DNA of 64,000 bases from Nostoc flagelliforme FACHB-838 (GCF_014698065.1 NZ_JACJSI010000021.1:1-64000); one strand, 5' to 3'; numbered from the stretch's first letter, positions 34,181 to 44,066 are shown. The notes: a model not told the origin generated them from the letters alone. Numbers and translations: made by a program.

Positions 34181-34289
34181 GGGGGCAGGGGGAACTAAAG
34201 GTACAAACCTCACCCGCAAGTGGCGTGATTTGTCCCCCTGCTCCCTTGCTCCCTGCTCCTCTGCGTCTTGATTCTGACTCCTGAATTCT

Positions 34290-35891
34290 TCAACTATATT
34301 CATCCCAAACTACGGGAAAGGAATAATCTGAAAACGCCGAGAAATCATGATTCTCACTGCGGGTTTCTTCATCTAAAACTTTGATAACTTTGTTATAAAT
34401 GTCTTGTGCTTGTTGCGGGGAATCACCGATGCTGGTTAATCCCAATTTGCCAAACTGCGAAAGGCAACCCATAAGATGAAACACTGTACCCGTTTCTGTA
34501 CAACTGTCGAAGTGCAGTCTGTGGTGAGCGATGACATCCATCAAATCATTAGGCAATAATCCCTGATAGCGCTCTTTTTGCAGATTATCAGTGGCAATAT
34601 AGTATTTTGGACGACCCTGTTGACTATAAAATAAACCAGTGGAAAGGTCATAGCGCCCGTTGGTTAATAATTTCAGGGTCATGAATGGATGAGTTGTACC
34701 GCCTTTACGCAGGTTAATTTCAATTGCCTGAATATCCCACTCTTCATTTCCCTTGTCAACGGCGATAAAATCTACACCAAATCGCTCTAAAGTGCCTTTC
34801 TCTGCTAGCTTTCTGCCAACTTGTATTCCCAATTGCTGTAATTGCAATCGATATCTTTCATCAGCCGGAAAGCGACAACCAAGATAAATCTGGCCGTCTG
34901 GGCCTCCAAGAATTTGGTCGTGGGTTGAAAGTATTTCCACTTCACCAGTGGGTGTAATCCGTCCTTGGACGCTGGGCGATCGCTTAATTTCCCCTTCGAC
35001 AAATGCTTCGGTGATTGCCCCTAATTCCGGGATTCTTCCAGAAAAATTTTCCCAAGTCTCTTGCTTTGCTTGAAAGCGCATTATTGAGAAGCGATCGCTA
35101 ATTGCTGCTACCCTTTCGGCATGAGTACCTTTGCTTGGGGCTAAATTTTCAATCGGTCTCAGATCCAGCAATGCATTCCCTTCTCCAGAAATGCCTTCGT
35201 TGAGTTTTATTACTACCCGTTGTAATGTCGGTTGTCGTTCCCACAAATCAACGGTAGCCTCTGCCAAATCTTGATGATTCCAAATTTTTTCGCTGCCATC
35301 TGGATGCGGTACTCCACTTTCGGCAAAGATTTGCCGACTACCACTTTTTGTCCCCCAAATCTGTAAATTTGGTGCAGCAGCATACAGTGGTACACCTAAT
35401 TTTAAAGACAATTCACCTTCCCAGTGCGAAGAGTTATAGCAGATCATAAATGATTTGTCTAGCCTCAAAGATTGATGAATCCGCTCTAGCAGGCGGGGGC
35501 GTTCTAAAATCTTTTGGCTCAGAGACTTAAGGGAGGAATCGTAAGTAGAAAGTAGTAGCAAACGATTGCGAGCATGAGAAAAAGGAATCCCTGGCAACAG
35601 TTGCAGATAATAATCAATGATACTAGGATGCAGCGGTACTGATGTTACATAAATCAGCCGAGTCCGGGGATTCCGCAACCGAATTAAGGAAAATAGTAAT
35701 CTTTCTTCATAATGCTCGCAGCCTTCGATCTTTCGGAGTTCTCGTTGGTCGAGACTCAGAGAAGGAATAATTAAAATATCTGCTTCACTATTGTCAAATA
35801 GCTCGCTCGTTTTCCAGCGATCGCGCAGGGTTAATTGTAAGTGGCGAAATTTCTCAACCTGTTCTAACTCGGAAATATTTAGTGTTGCCAT
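34290..35891 (-). CDS. ATP-grasp carboxylate-amine ligase-like protein (PGM1-type)
   Basis: 533 residues. An N-terminal pre-ATP-grasp domain (about 1-170) has D-I-L-I-I-P-S-L-S and a strand/helix pattern. The ATP-grasp region (about 190-420) has V-V-I-K-L-N-E-G-I-S-G-E-G-N and the metal-binding stretch I-Q-A-I-E-I-N-L-R-K-G-G-T-T-H. The C-terminal region (about 430-533) resembles the PGM1 C-terminal domain. PGM1-like enzymes join amino acids or peptides in natural-product pathways. No biosynthetic partner is adjacent, so the product is unknown. The start ATG gives MATLNISELEQVEKF. Confidence 0.85.
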   Translation of the reverse strand: MATLNISELEQVEKFRHLQLTLRDRWKTSELFDNSEADILIIPSLSLDQRELRKIEGCEHYEERLLFSLIRLRNPRTRLIYVTSVPLHPSIIDYYLQLLPGIPFSHARNRLLLLSTYDSSLKSLSQKILERPRLLERIHQSLRLDKSFMICYNSSHWEGELSLKLGVPLYAAAPNLQIWGTKSGSRQIFAESGVPHPDGSEKIWNHQDLAEATVDLWERQPTLQRVVIKLNEGISGEGNALLDLRPIENLAPSKGTHAERVAAISDRFSIMRFQAKQETWENFSGRIPELGAITEAFVEGEIKRSPSVQGRITPTGEVEILSTHDQILGGPDGQIYLGCRFPADERYRLQLQQLGIQVGRKLAEKGTLERFGVDFIAVDKGNEEWDIQAIEINLRKGGTTHPFMTLKLLTNGRYDLSTGLFYSQQGRPKYYIATDNLQKERYQGLLPNDLMDVIAHHRLHFDSCTETGTVFHLMGCLSQFGKLGLTSIGDSPQQAQDIYNKVIKVLDEETRSENHDFSAFSDYSFPVVWDEYS

Positions 35892-36493
35892 AACCCTTGC
35901 CCTCTAATGATCTCAATGTAGCGCACCACAGAGATTTTTGGAAGATGCATAGTTGCGGTGTTAGGATTCGGGTAATTATGCCAGATATTTAAAGAAATCG
36001 ATCAGAATAAATTAAACTATAGCAAGCCGCAGATGCCCGACTTCTTAAAGATGTCAGATATCTCGTAAATCACTATTTACTTAATATATTTTCAGTCTTA
36101 AGGTTGAGACAAACCCAGCTTACTTTACCTCTACAGGGCGATAAAGTAGAGCAATATAATAGCTAACTTGAAAGCAGTTCAAGAAGATAAATTCTCCATT
36201 AGATTTTTTGTAATTAGGTGTGAGGATAAATAATGTAAGTTGCGTACAATTGCTAGCAATAAGTAAGTTTGGCAAACATCCAGGATATAAATGCCTAAAA
36301 TTGCAAATGGCTAGTGAGAGTCAAACCAAAAAATAAACCTTGGGTTGAATTTTCGATCCAAGGTTTAGTTTTGAAATGGAGAATGGGAAAAAGCAAGGGA
36401 GAAGAGTTTTCTTCTCTGTATCCTCCACCCTACCCTCTACCTCTTTTCAATTCCTAATGCCCAATTCAATATTCAATTACCAAACCAGAAACT
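35892..36493. other. Divergent spacer with hairpin and possible small RNA
   Basis: This 602-bp gap lies between the ATP-grasp gene (-) and an SDR (+). A TATAAT at 36155-36160 follows a CTCTAC/GTAGAG inverted repeat, and a TAAACCTTGG/CCAAGGTTTA hairpin with T-rich tail lies at 36334-36367. Together they could delimit a short transcript of about 200 bases. No reading frame was recognised. Confidence 0.35.
36334..36367 (+). terminator. Terminator-like hairpin without an upstream gene
   Basis: TAAACCTTGG (36334-36343) pairs with CCAAGGTTTA (36358-36367) around a 14-base loop, followed by GTTTTG. No plus-strand gene ends upstream within the gap. Confidence 0.45.
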
Positions 36494-37357
36494 ATGACTG
36501 AATCAAAAGAGCAAAAATTACAACCACCACAGCAACAACAACCACCAGGTGTTGAATCAGAAATGACACCAAAACCCAAAGCAGATGATGCCCAGTATCG
36601 GGGTAGTGGTAAATTACAAGATAAAGTAGCATTGATCACGGGTGCAGATAGTGGTATTGGTCGTGCTGTAGCGATCGCATTTGCTAAAGAAGGTGCAGAT
36701 GTAGCGATTCTTTACCTAAATGAACACGATGATGCCAAAGAAACAAAACATTTGGTAGAAAAACAAGGCCGTCGCGCAGTAACCATCGCAGGTGATATTG
36801 GCGATGAAACCTTTTGTCAGCAAGCCGTACAACAAACAGTTGGTGAGTTTGGCAAACTCGATATTCTCATCAACAATGCCGCCGAACAGCATCCAAAAGA
36901 AAGTATCGAGGAAATCACCAAAGAGCAACTAGAGCGCACTTTCCGCACTAATATCTTCTCAATGTTTTTCATGACCAAGGCTGCACTTAAGCATTTGCAA
37001 GCAGGCAGTTCTATCGTCAATACCACATCGGTAACAGCTTATAAAGGTAATCCACAACTACTAGATTACTCGTCTACAAAAGGTGCGATCGTCGCTTTTA
37101 CTCGCTCCTTATCAAAAAATTTGGTATCAAAAGGAATTCGCGTTAATGCTGTCGCGCCAGGGCCAATTTGGACACCTTTAATTCCCTCAACTTTTCCTGA
37201 AGAGAAAGTTGAAACTTTTGGTAAACAAGTACCAATGCAACGAGCCGGACAACCAGAAGAAGTTGCTCCTAGCTATGTATATTTAGCCTCTGATGATGGT
37301 TCTTATGTCTCTGGACAAGTATTACATGTCAATGGTGGAGATGTTGTCAATGGGTAA
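36494..37357 (+). CDS. SDR-family oxidoreductase (general-stress YhdF/YghA type)
   Basis: 287 residues. A disordered, Gln/Pro-rich N-terminal extension (about 1-40, with QPPQQQQPPG) precedes a classical SDR fold: T-G-A-D-S-G-I-G-R (cofactor loop), N-N-A-A-E-Q-H, the S-V-T-A-Y-K-G region, and catalytic Y-S-S-T-K. The extension and the D-S-G-I-G-R loop are typical of the Bacillus YhdF/GsiB-neighbour and YghA stress SDRs. Substrate unknown; likely NADP(H)-dependent. It ends in G-G-D-V-V-N-G, as usual. Confidence 0.9.
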   Translation: MTESKEQKLQPPQQQQPPGVESEMTPKPKADDAQYRGSGKLQDKVALITGADSGIGRAVAIAFAKEGADVAILYLNEHDDAKETKHLVEKQGRRAVTIAGDIGDETFCQQAVQQTVGEFGKLDILINNAAEQHPKESIEEITKEQLERTFRTNIFSMFFMTKAALKHLQAGSSIVNTTSVTAYKGNPQLLDYSSTKGAIVAFTRSLSKNLVSKGIRVNAVAPGPIWTPLIPSTFPEEKVETFGKQVPMQRAGQPEEVAPSYVYLASDDGSYVSGQVLHVNGGDVVNG

Positions 37358-37365
37358 GTGAAAAA

Positions 37366-37433
37366 TTAGTCATTAGTTATTAGTCATTAGTCATTGGTCA
37401 TTCGCTTTGGATAAAAGACTAATGACTAATGAC
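37366..37433. repeat. TTAGTCATT-type palindromic repeat after the SDR
   Basis: Tandem ATTAGTCATT words (37366-37396) face GACTAATGACTAATGAC (37417-37433). It belongs to the same family as copies at 37811-37872, inside hppD and inside the histidine kinase gene. It may form the 3' hairpin of the SDR transcript. Confidence 0.7.
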
Positions 37434-37549
37434 AAAGAAATAATTATTTCCAACTCTACCCTTTTTGTCATCCATTGGAGGGATGAGTAAATATAAGAAT
37501 ATTGATAATCTATCTAGCAGCAAACATTTAAGAAATAATAACTACGTCT

Positions 37550-37807
37550 ATGGCATCTCCTACACCGCTGCATGGCACAGAACTAGTAGATTGTGCTAGA
37601 GCAAATGCCAAGCAAGGAATTGAAACTGCTGCTTATCAATGTGGCTATGGTCAAGACCTGAATAAATTTGCCAGAGAACTAAGACAAGCTTGTGAAGAAA
37701 TGAATCTACAAGTGAAGGAACTCAGCGGATTGATTACTGACCAGGACATGATACTGCAATTGGGTACTGGCGAAATTGTTGCTCCAGATACAGAATCAGA
37801 ATTGTAA
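37550..37807 (+). CDS. Small conserved-looking hypothetical protein
   Basis: 85 residues starting MASPTPLHGTELVDCARAN. The body looks helical, with E-T-A-A-Y-Q-C-G-Y and F-A-R-E-L-R-Q-A-C-E-E-M-N-L, and ends acidic (APDTESEL). It has two to four Cys and no catalytic motif. I do not recognise the family. It is flanked on both sides by copies of the TTAGTCATT palindrome. Codon use matches its neighbours, and the frame is bounded sensibly, so a real gene is likely. Confidence 0.6.
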   Translation: MASPTPLHGTELVDCARANAKQGIETAAYQCGYGQDLNKFARELRQACEEMNLQVKELSGLITDQDMILQLGTGEIVAPDTESEL

Positions 37808-37810
37808 AAA

Positions 37811-37872
37811 TTAGTCATTTGTCCTTTGTCATTTGTAGTGTGTTATTCACTAATGACCGATGACTAATGACT
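37811..37872. repeat. TTAGTCATT-type palindromic repeat between convergent genes
   Basis: TTAGTCATTTGTC begins at 37811 and ATGACTAATGACT ends at 37872, followed by CTTTTTAT. It lies between the small hypothetical gene and mgtE (convergent), where it could act as a terminator. Confidence 0.65.
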
Positions 37873-37876
37873 CTTT

Positions 37877-39277
37877 TTATAAATTTAAAATTACTCGTGC
37901 CAAATTAAAGTAAATCAAAACGCCTAGTACATCAACTGCTGTGGTAATAAATGGTGCTGACATTAATGCTGGATCTAAACGGAGATAGCGAAATAGAAAC
38001 GGCAGTGCTGAACCGGAGATAGAAGCTAAAAGAGAAATAGCTACCAAACTAACGCCTACAGCGATCGCAACTTCTAATCGTCCTTGCAGAAAATAAGCCC
38101 AGATAGTAGCGATCGTACCTAACATTCCCCCTAATAATAAACCTGCGATCGCTTCCCGACCAATTACTTGCAATGCGCCAAGCGATCGGATTTCGTCAGT
38201 GTTCATCCCGCGAATCACCACTGTGGAAGATTGGGCCCCCACGTTACCACCAGTACCAGTCAGCAAAGGGATAAACGCTGTCAATGTCACCACTTTTGCC
38301 AAAAGATCCTCTTGTGACTTAATAATCGTTCCTGTAATGGTATTGGTTACAAGTAAAACCAACAACCATACAACCCGCTTTCGCGCAATTTCCAATAAAT
38401 TCATCTGAAAATAGTTGTCGCCCCCCGACTGCACACCACCACCCAAGGCATAGATATCTTCGGTGGTTTCTTGTTGCAAAATATCAATTACATCATCGAC
38501 GGTGACAATACCTACTAAACGCTGTTCTCGATCTACCACAGGTACAGCCAGAAAGTCATATCTTTGGATTAATCTCGCTACTTCTTCCTGATCTGTATCA
38601 GTGTGGACGAATATCACATCACGCGTCATAATTTCGCCAATAATTTGCTCAGGCTGAGAAGTCACCAACTCCCGCAACGATACAATTCCCGTTAAGCGCC
38701 TTGCCGCATCCATAACATAAAGATAATAAATCATCTCACTGGCATTAGCTAAGTTGCGAATTCGCTCTAGAGCTTGAAATACTGTAAAGTTTTCTTTCAG
38801 CGAGATTAACTCTAATGTCATGATTCGCCCAGCCGTATCAGCTTCATAACCCAATAGTTGGGCTGTAGCTTGGCGTTCTGCTGGACTCAGTTGTTCTAGC
38901 AGACGATTGACGACTTTTGCCGGTAATTCATCAAATAACCTAGCTCGGTCATCCGGCGACATTTGATCGACAATATCGCGGACTTCTTGACTTTTAAGTT
39001 CCTCGATTAAACGTTCTTGAACGCTGTAGTCGAGATATTCATAAACCTCAATTGCCTCATCCTTAGAAAGCAAGCGAAAAGCCAAAGCATGCATCGCTTC
39101 TGGCAAACCCTCAATTGCCTCGGCAATATCCGCAGGCTGCACAGGCACGAGAATAGCTTTTGCTCCCTGCAAGTCTCCCGTTTCCAGGAGCATTTGCAGC
39201 TGAGTCCGCACTAAATCTCGCAATTCCCTGCGTGAGACATTCTGGATGGTAGAGTTTAAATTGTTTATCTCAGTCAA
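37877..39277 (-). CDS. mgtE: Magnesium transporter MgtE
   Basis: 466 residues. The N-terminal MgtE helical superhelix (about 20-145) has L-P-E-A-M-H-A and S-P-D-D-R-A-R-L-F-D-E-L. It is followed by tandem CBS domains (about 150-275) with M-T-R-D-V-I-F-V and V-P-V-V-D-R-E-Q-R-L-V-G-I-V. The five-helix membrane part (about 300-466) has the pore segment P-L-L-T-G-T-G-G-N-V-G-A-Q-S-S-T. MgtE is a homodimeric Mg2+ channel gated by cytosolic Mg2+ bound to the N and CBS domains. The start MTEINNLNSTIQNVS is typical. The protein is complete. Confidence 0.95.
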   Translation of the reverse strand: MTEINNLNSTIQNVSRRELRDLVRTQLQMLLETGDLQGAKAILVPVQPADIAEAIEGLPEAMHALAFRLLSKDEAIEVYEYLDYSVQERLIEELKSQEVRDIVDQMSPDDRARLFDELPAKVVNRLLEQLSPAERQATAQLLGYEADTAGRIMTLELISLKENFTVFQALERIRNLANASEMIYYLYVMDAARRLTGIVSLRELVTSQPEQIIGEIMTRDVIFVHTDTDQEEVARLIQRYDFLAVPVVDREQRLVGIVTVDDVIDILQQETTEDIYALGGGVQSGGDNYFQMNLLEIARKRVVWLLVLLVTNTITGTIIKSQEDLLAKVVTLTAFIPLLTGTGGNVGAQSSTVVIRGMNTDEIRSLGALQVIGREAIAGLLLGGMLGTIATIWAYFLQGRLEVAIAVGVSLVAISLLASISGSALPFLFRYLRLDPALMSAPFITTAVDVLGVLIYFNLARVILNL

Positions 39278-40506
39278 AATCCACTTTCCTTAGCCAGTTC
39301 GAACAAGGTTGCTGCCCTTAGTCTAGGGGAAAGTGGGAATGTACAACAAACATCAAACTTATAATTTTTCTGATTTTAAGTAAATTAAAAAGTTTTGTAA
39401 ATAAATGCAAAGATAAGGGTTTCGTATGGTAATAATTTGTGGAGCGTCTTGTTTGCCCAGCATATCGTAGATAAAAGAATAAATATTAAACCACTATTGG
39501 GTTTGGAGTTTGATTTTCTAACTTATGGTATAAACAACCTATTCTAACTGAAAATCTTGCGTAGCAAGGATTATATTATTCCTCTGATAAAAATTATTAA
39601 AAAGCACTAAGTCAGCACTATATCTCTGCTATTGTTTGTAACAAATATATAAATTGATAGTCAAGATGAAGCATAGATGAGTGATACTTTTTCAAATCTT
39701 TAAATATTAAAATTTTTCTTTATACAATTTTTATATAATGAATAATTATGTGGGTAAAAAACATGGCATTATTGAGTACGTTGACAATTTTTATTTAAAG
39801 AAACATCAAAACTTTGATGTTTCTTTAAATAAAATATATTAATGTAAATATTTCGATAAAATTTCATAAAGAAGATAGACATAACACTATGATCTATTGT
39901 CAAATGTGTAGGTAATCAATCCAAAGAAAATACTTAAAATAAATTGTGTAACCTTATGGTTTGATCGACTTAAGTCTATATCTGTTCAGATTGGAGTTCC
40001 TTTGCCTGAACTTCATCCATCTGCATATTTAGTGAGATTAGAAGCTATCCATAGAGGTGAATTTTGATTAAATTCATGTTAGTCAATCTCATCAAAAACT
40101 TATGAATTATTAGAAATAAAGCAAAGGTTAATAAAGGCTAATATGCCCTTAAATTAATCTATGGTATTTAATTAAATACAAACTTTCTTATATATTTGCT
40201 TTTAAAAAAGATATACGAAAGTATGTAATTTTGCCATAAGCTTTTATTTTAATGTTGATACAGATAGGTAGCAAAGTACTAGAGCAGATGAGCAAATAAA
40301 CACACATATCAATCAATAATTAGTATCAGCTATTAACTGATATAGTATCAACATAAATTAATGTATAAATAAGCAAACAATGGTTTGTTTAATACATTTG
40401 CAATATGATTGTTACGCATTTTTGGCTGGAAACATTCACCATAAAACTAATTCTAAATCATTGATTATGGCATTAGTTTTAGCACTATTGTGAGGCATAT
40501 ATCTCA
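39278..40506. other. Long AT-rich non-coding region (1229 bp)
   Basis: Very AT-rich with a striking 22-bp palindrome at 39789-39834 but no supported gene. A 40-50-codon plus-strand frame around 39910-40066 (ending L-H-P-S-A-Y-L-V-R-L-E-A-I-H-R-G-E-F) lacks a start and may be a gene scrap. The tail holds the promoter of the PA14 gene. Confidence 0.55.
39789..39834. repeat. Perfect 22-bp inverted repeat with 2-base loop
   Basis: TTTTATTTAAAGAAACATCA plus AA (39789-39810) is followed by AC and its exact complement (39813-39834). TTGACA precedes it at 39781. It could be a bidirectional terminator or a protein-binding cruciform; no adjacent gene end was found. Confidence 0.7.
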
Positions 40507-43500
40507 ATGAAAACTCAAGAGTTATCAACATCCCCAAATAATGCAATAACTGCTGCTGCTGTATCTCCTCTAGCAGACCCGGTACGACTTACTGGGGCTG
40601 GAGATGGGCTGAAAGCAGAGTACTACGACAACATAAACTTCACCAACCTGAAGAAAACCCGCACAGATGCAACGGTGAACTTTAACTGGGATTTTGGTTC
40701 TCCAGATCCGTTAATCGGCGTAGATACCTTCTCAGCGCGTTGGACAGGTCAGGTAGAAGCTAAGTACAGCGAGACTTACAACTTCTACACCACTAGTGAT
40801 GATGGTGTGCGACTGTGGGTCAACGATAAACTAGTCATCGATAAGTTTGTCGATCAAGTTCTTACAGAATACAGCGGCGCGATCGCACTGGTTGCAGGTC
40901 AGAAGTACAATATTAAACTCGAGTACTACGATAATAACGGAAGAGCCGCTTCCAAACTGGCTTGGTCAAGCTCCACTCAGGCAAAGGAAATCATTCCTCA
41001 GTCGCAACTTTATAGTAATGTCAACACACCTGTTATAGGTAACGGCAACGGACTCAAAGCAGAGTACTACGACAACAAAGACTTCACCAACCTGAAGAAA
41101 ACCCGCACAGATGCAACGGTGAACTTTAACTGGGATTTTGGTTCTCCAGATCCGTTAATCGCTACAGATACCTTCTCAGCGCGTTGGACAGGTCAGGTAC
41201 AAGCCGAGTACAGCGAAACTTATAAGTTTTACACCAATAGTGATGATGGTGTGCGACTGTGGGTCAACGATCAACTAGTCATCGATAAATTTGTCGATCA
41301 ACCTCTCACCGAAAACAGTGGCTCAATCGCACTGGTTGCAGGTCAAAAGTACGATATTAAACTCGAGTACTACGACAATACCGGAAGAGCCACTTCTCAA
41401 CTCTCTTGGTCAAGCTCCACTCAGGCAAAGGAAATCATTCCTCAGTCGCAACTCTATAGTGGTGTTAGCACACCTGTTATAGGTAACGGCAACGGACTCA
41501 AAGGAGAATACTACGACAACATAGACTTCACCAATCTGAAGCAAATTCGTACAGATGCAACGGTGAACTTTAACTGGGATTTTGGTTCTCCAGATCCGTT
41601 AATCGCTACAGATACTTTCTCAGCGCGTTGGACAGGTCAGGTACAAGCCGAGTACAGCGAAACTTATAAGTTCTACACCAATAGTGATGATGGTGTGCGA
41701 CTGTGGGTCAACGATCAACTAGTTATCGATAAGTTTGTCAATCAACCTCTCACCGAAAACAGTGGCTCAATCGCACTGGTTGCAGGTCAGAAATACAATA
41801 TTAAACTCGAGTACTACGATAATAACGGAAGAGCCGCTTCTCAACTTTCTTGGTCAAGCGCCACTCAGGTAAAGGAAATCATTCCTCAATCACAACTTTA
41901 TTCACCAGCTCTTCAACCCACTATTACCTTAGGAGAATCTACCACGACTCTAAGCGAATCTGATGGTAACGCGATCATAACTTTGCTCAGAAGTGGTGAT
42001 TTAAGCGGCACTTCTTCAATCAAATATGCAACCATAGCTGGTACTGCTACGGCAGGGGTTGACTATGGACAAGAAGGCGTGGAAACTGCTGGGACACTTA
42101 CCTTTGCGCCGGGAGAAACCACCAAACAACTCACCATTGCGATTAATGACGATTCCTTCGCAGAACTAGATGAAACCTTTGGTTTCGCTATCGATCAGCC
42201 AGATGGGGCAGGACTAGGGCCTCAAAGAACTCTTGGATTTACGATTAAAGATAATGATAGTCAAGCCATCAATTTCACTCAGCCAGTAGTTAATGAGAGT
42301 GGCGGTACTGCTACGGTAACAGTTACACGGGGTAATGCTTTGGCGGCTGCTAGTGTAGACTATACAACTGTGGATGGGACTGCTAAAGCTGGATCTGACT
42401 ACCAAGCTGTATCTGGAACCTTGAGTTTTGCAGCAGGACAAACCAGTAAGACGATTTCTATTTCGATTAAAGATGACACCATTACAGAATCGAATGAAAC
42501 GTTTACTTTGAAATTTAGTAACCCAGTTGGGGTGGTACTAAGTACCAGCCAGACGGCTATCACTATCATCGATAATGACTCTGGCAACTTTGAGAGAAAG
42601 ACTGTGGTTTCTGGGTTAACTCAACCTATAGATTTTAGCTCGTCATCTGACAGCAAGCTAATGTTTATTGCCCAGAAAAATGGAGTTGTGCGGGTGTTCG
42701 ATAACAGCACCAATACTTTACTATCAACGCCATTTATCGATATTTCTACACAGGTAAATAATACAGCCGATCGCGGTTTGTTAAGCATCGCTGTACATCC
42801 AGATTTTGGCAAGGATGCAAACGGTAAGAACTACGTTTACCTGTTGTTTACCTACGATCCCCCAGAAACCAATCCAAACAATCCTAAAAATAATCCCAAT
42901 AGTACGTTAGACAATCCCGATCAAAGAGGGAACCGTACTGCAAGGTTAATTCGGGTGACAGCCGACTCCGCCACTGGTTACAAAACTGTTAAGGCTGGCA
43001 CTGAAGTTGTACTAGTGGGCACAAACAGCAATTGGGACAATATTAGTCGCCCTGATGCTGATAGCACAGTTATCGACGCTGACGATACATTGAACGCTGC
43101 ACCATCAGGTATTATCAACAAAGACACTGGCAAGCGGTTTAATAACACCCAGGAATATCTTGACAATCTCGACAAAGTTCAAAACCTCCGGGATTTTATC
43201 GCCAATGATAGTGCTAGTCACTCTGCTGGTAGTGTGCGATTTGATACTGAAGGGAATCTTTTTGTTAGCTTTGGTGATGGTACTTCATACAACCGACAAG
43301 ACCCCCGAGCAATTCGCGTCCAGGATCTTGATAATATGTCCGGCAAGCTTCTGCGCATTGATGCAATTACTGGTAAAGGTTTATCAAGTAATCCTTTCTA
43401 TAACAACGATCCCGATAGCAATCGTTCCAAAGTTTATAATTACGGACTGCGTAACCCCTTCCGCTTCACTGTGGATCAAAAAACTAATATTCCCTTCATC

Positions 43501-43959
43501 GGTGATGTCGGCTGGGGGTCATGGGAAGAAGTCAATACTGGACGAGGCAAAAACTTTGGCTGGCCAGGTTATGAAGGTGGGGTTGAGTCAAATGGCAATC
43601 TCACCAGCATAAAACAGCCAAACTATGCCAAAATCAAGGCGGTGCAAGACTTATACAATAATGGTATAGCCGTTACAGCACCTATTTACGCCTACAATCA
43701 TTCAAACGGTTCTAATGCGATCATTGTAGGTGATTTTTACACTGGCGGTGTTTATGAGAATGCTTTGTTTATCGGTAATACCAGTCAAGGAACTATCGAT
43801 GCTTTAACATTGGACAGTCAGGGCAAAGTTATTTCAACCAAGCGGTTTGCTTCTGATGTAGGAGTGCCTGTAAATATTACAGCTGGAAAAGATGGCAAGC
43901 TGTACTATGTAGACTTGCTAGCAGGTAAGATTGATAGCTGGGAACCTGAATCTATTTAG
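40507..43959 (+). CDS. PA14 x3 / Calx-beta x2 / sorbosone-dehydrogenase-like protein
   Basis: 1150 residues. Three PA14 beta-barrels (about 33-172, 180-320, 328-468) each contain G-L-K-A/G-E-Y-Y-D-N, F-S-A-R-W-T-G-Q and S-D-D-G-V-R-L-W-V-N-D, and are encoded by a 444-bp repeat. Two Calx-beta domains follow (about 475-695; D-E-T-F-G-F-A-I and N-E-T-F-T-L-K-F). The C-terminal part (about 698-1150) is a six-bladed propeller of the glucose/sorbosone dehydrogenase type (L-R-N-P-F-R-F-T, G-D-V-G-W-G-S-W-E-E-V-N). It probably oxidises or binds sugars outside the cell. It has no Sec signal peptide, suggesting type I or other non-classical export. A GTGAGG lies about 12 bp before the ATG. Confidence 0.88.
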   Translation: MKTQELSTSPNNAITAAAVSPLADPVRLTGAGDGLKAEYYDNINFTNLKKTRTDATVNFNWDFGSPDPLIGVDTFSARWTGQVEAKYSETYNFYTTSDDGVRLWVNDKLVIDKFVDQVLTEYSGAIALVAGQKYNIKLEYYDNNGRAASKLAWSSSTQAKEIIPQSQLYSNVNTPVIGNGNGLKAEYYDNKDFTNLKKTRTDATVNFNWDFGSPDPLIATDTFSARWTGQVQAEYSETYKFYTNSDDGVRLWVNDQLVIDKFVDQPLTENSGSIALVAGQKYDIKLEYYDNTGRATSQLSWSSSTQAKEIIPQSQLYSGVSTPVIGNGNGLKGEYYDNIDFTNLKQIRTDATVNFNWDFGSPDPLIATDTFSARWTGQVQAEYSETYKFYTNSDDGVRLWVNDQLVIDKFVNQPLTENSGSIALVAGQKYNIKLEYYDNNGRAASQLSWSSATQVKEIIPQSQLYSPALQPTITLGESTTTLSESDGNAIITLLRSGDLSGTSSIKYATIAGTATAGVDYGQEGVETAGTLTFAPGETTKQLTIAINDDSFAELDETFGFAIDQPDGAGLGPQRTLGFTIKDNDSQAINFTQPVVNESGGTATVTVTRGNALAAASVDYTTVDGTAKAGSDYQAVSGTLSFAAGQTSKTISISIKDDTITESNETFTLKFSNPVGVVLSTSQTAITIIDNDSGNFERKTVVSGLTQPIDFSSSSDSKLMFIAQKNGVVRVFDNSTNTLLSTPFIDISTQVNNTADRGLLSIAVHPDFGKDANGKNYVYLLFTYDPPETNPNNPKNNPNSTLDNPDQRGNRTARLIRVTADSATGYKTVKAGTEVVLVGTNSNWDNISRPDADSTVIDADDTLNAAPSGIINKDTGKRFNNTQEYLDNLDKVQNLRDFIANDSASHSAGSVRFDTEGNLFVSFGDGTSYNRQDPRAIRVQDLDNMSGKLLRIDAITGKGLSSNPFYNNDPDSNRSKVYNYGLRNPFRFTVDQKTNIPFIGDVGWGSWEEVNTGRGKNFGWPGYEGGVESNGNLTSIKQPNYAKIKAVQDLYNNGIAVTAPIYAYNHSNGSNAIIVGDFYTGGVYENALFIGNTSQGTIDALTLDSQGKVISTKRFASDVGVPVNITAGKDGKLYYVDLLAGKIDSWEPESI

Positions 43960-43969
43960 ATATGACATA

Positions 43970-44001
43970 ACAGTTATCTGAATTAATACTCAGATAACTG
44001 T
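43970..44001 (+). terminator. Hairpin after the PA14 gene
   Basis: ACAGTTATCTGA (43970-43981) pairs perfectly with TCAGATAACTGT (43990-44001) around an 8-base loop, 11 bp after the stop codon. The tail GATAATTTC is only moderately T-rich. Confidence 0.6.
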
Positions 44002-44066
44002 GATAATTTCACGCAATTTTGACAAGAAAGCTGATTAAAAGCTCTTTAGAAATAGGATGATTTTGG

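Noticed and set aside
39910..40066. Plus-strand frame ending in LRLEAIHRGEF-like sequence
   Set aside because: No start codon, about 50 codons, no family recognised; at most a gene scrap.
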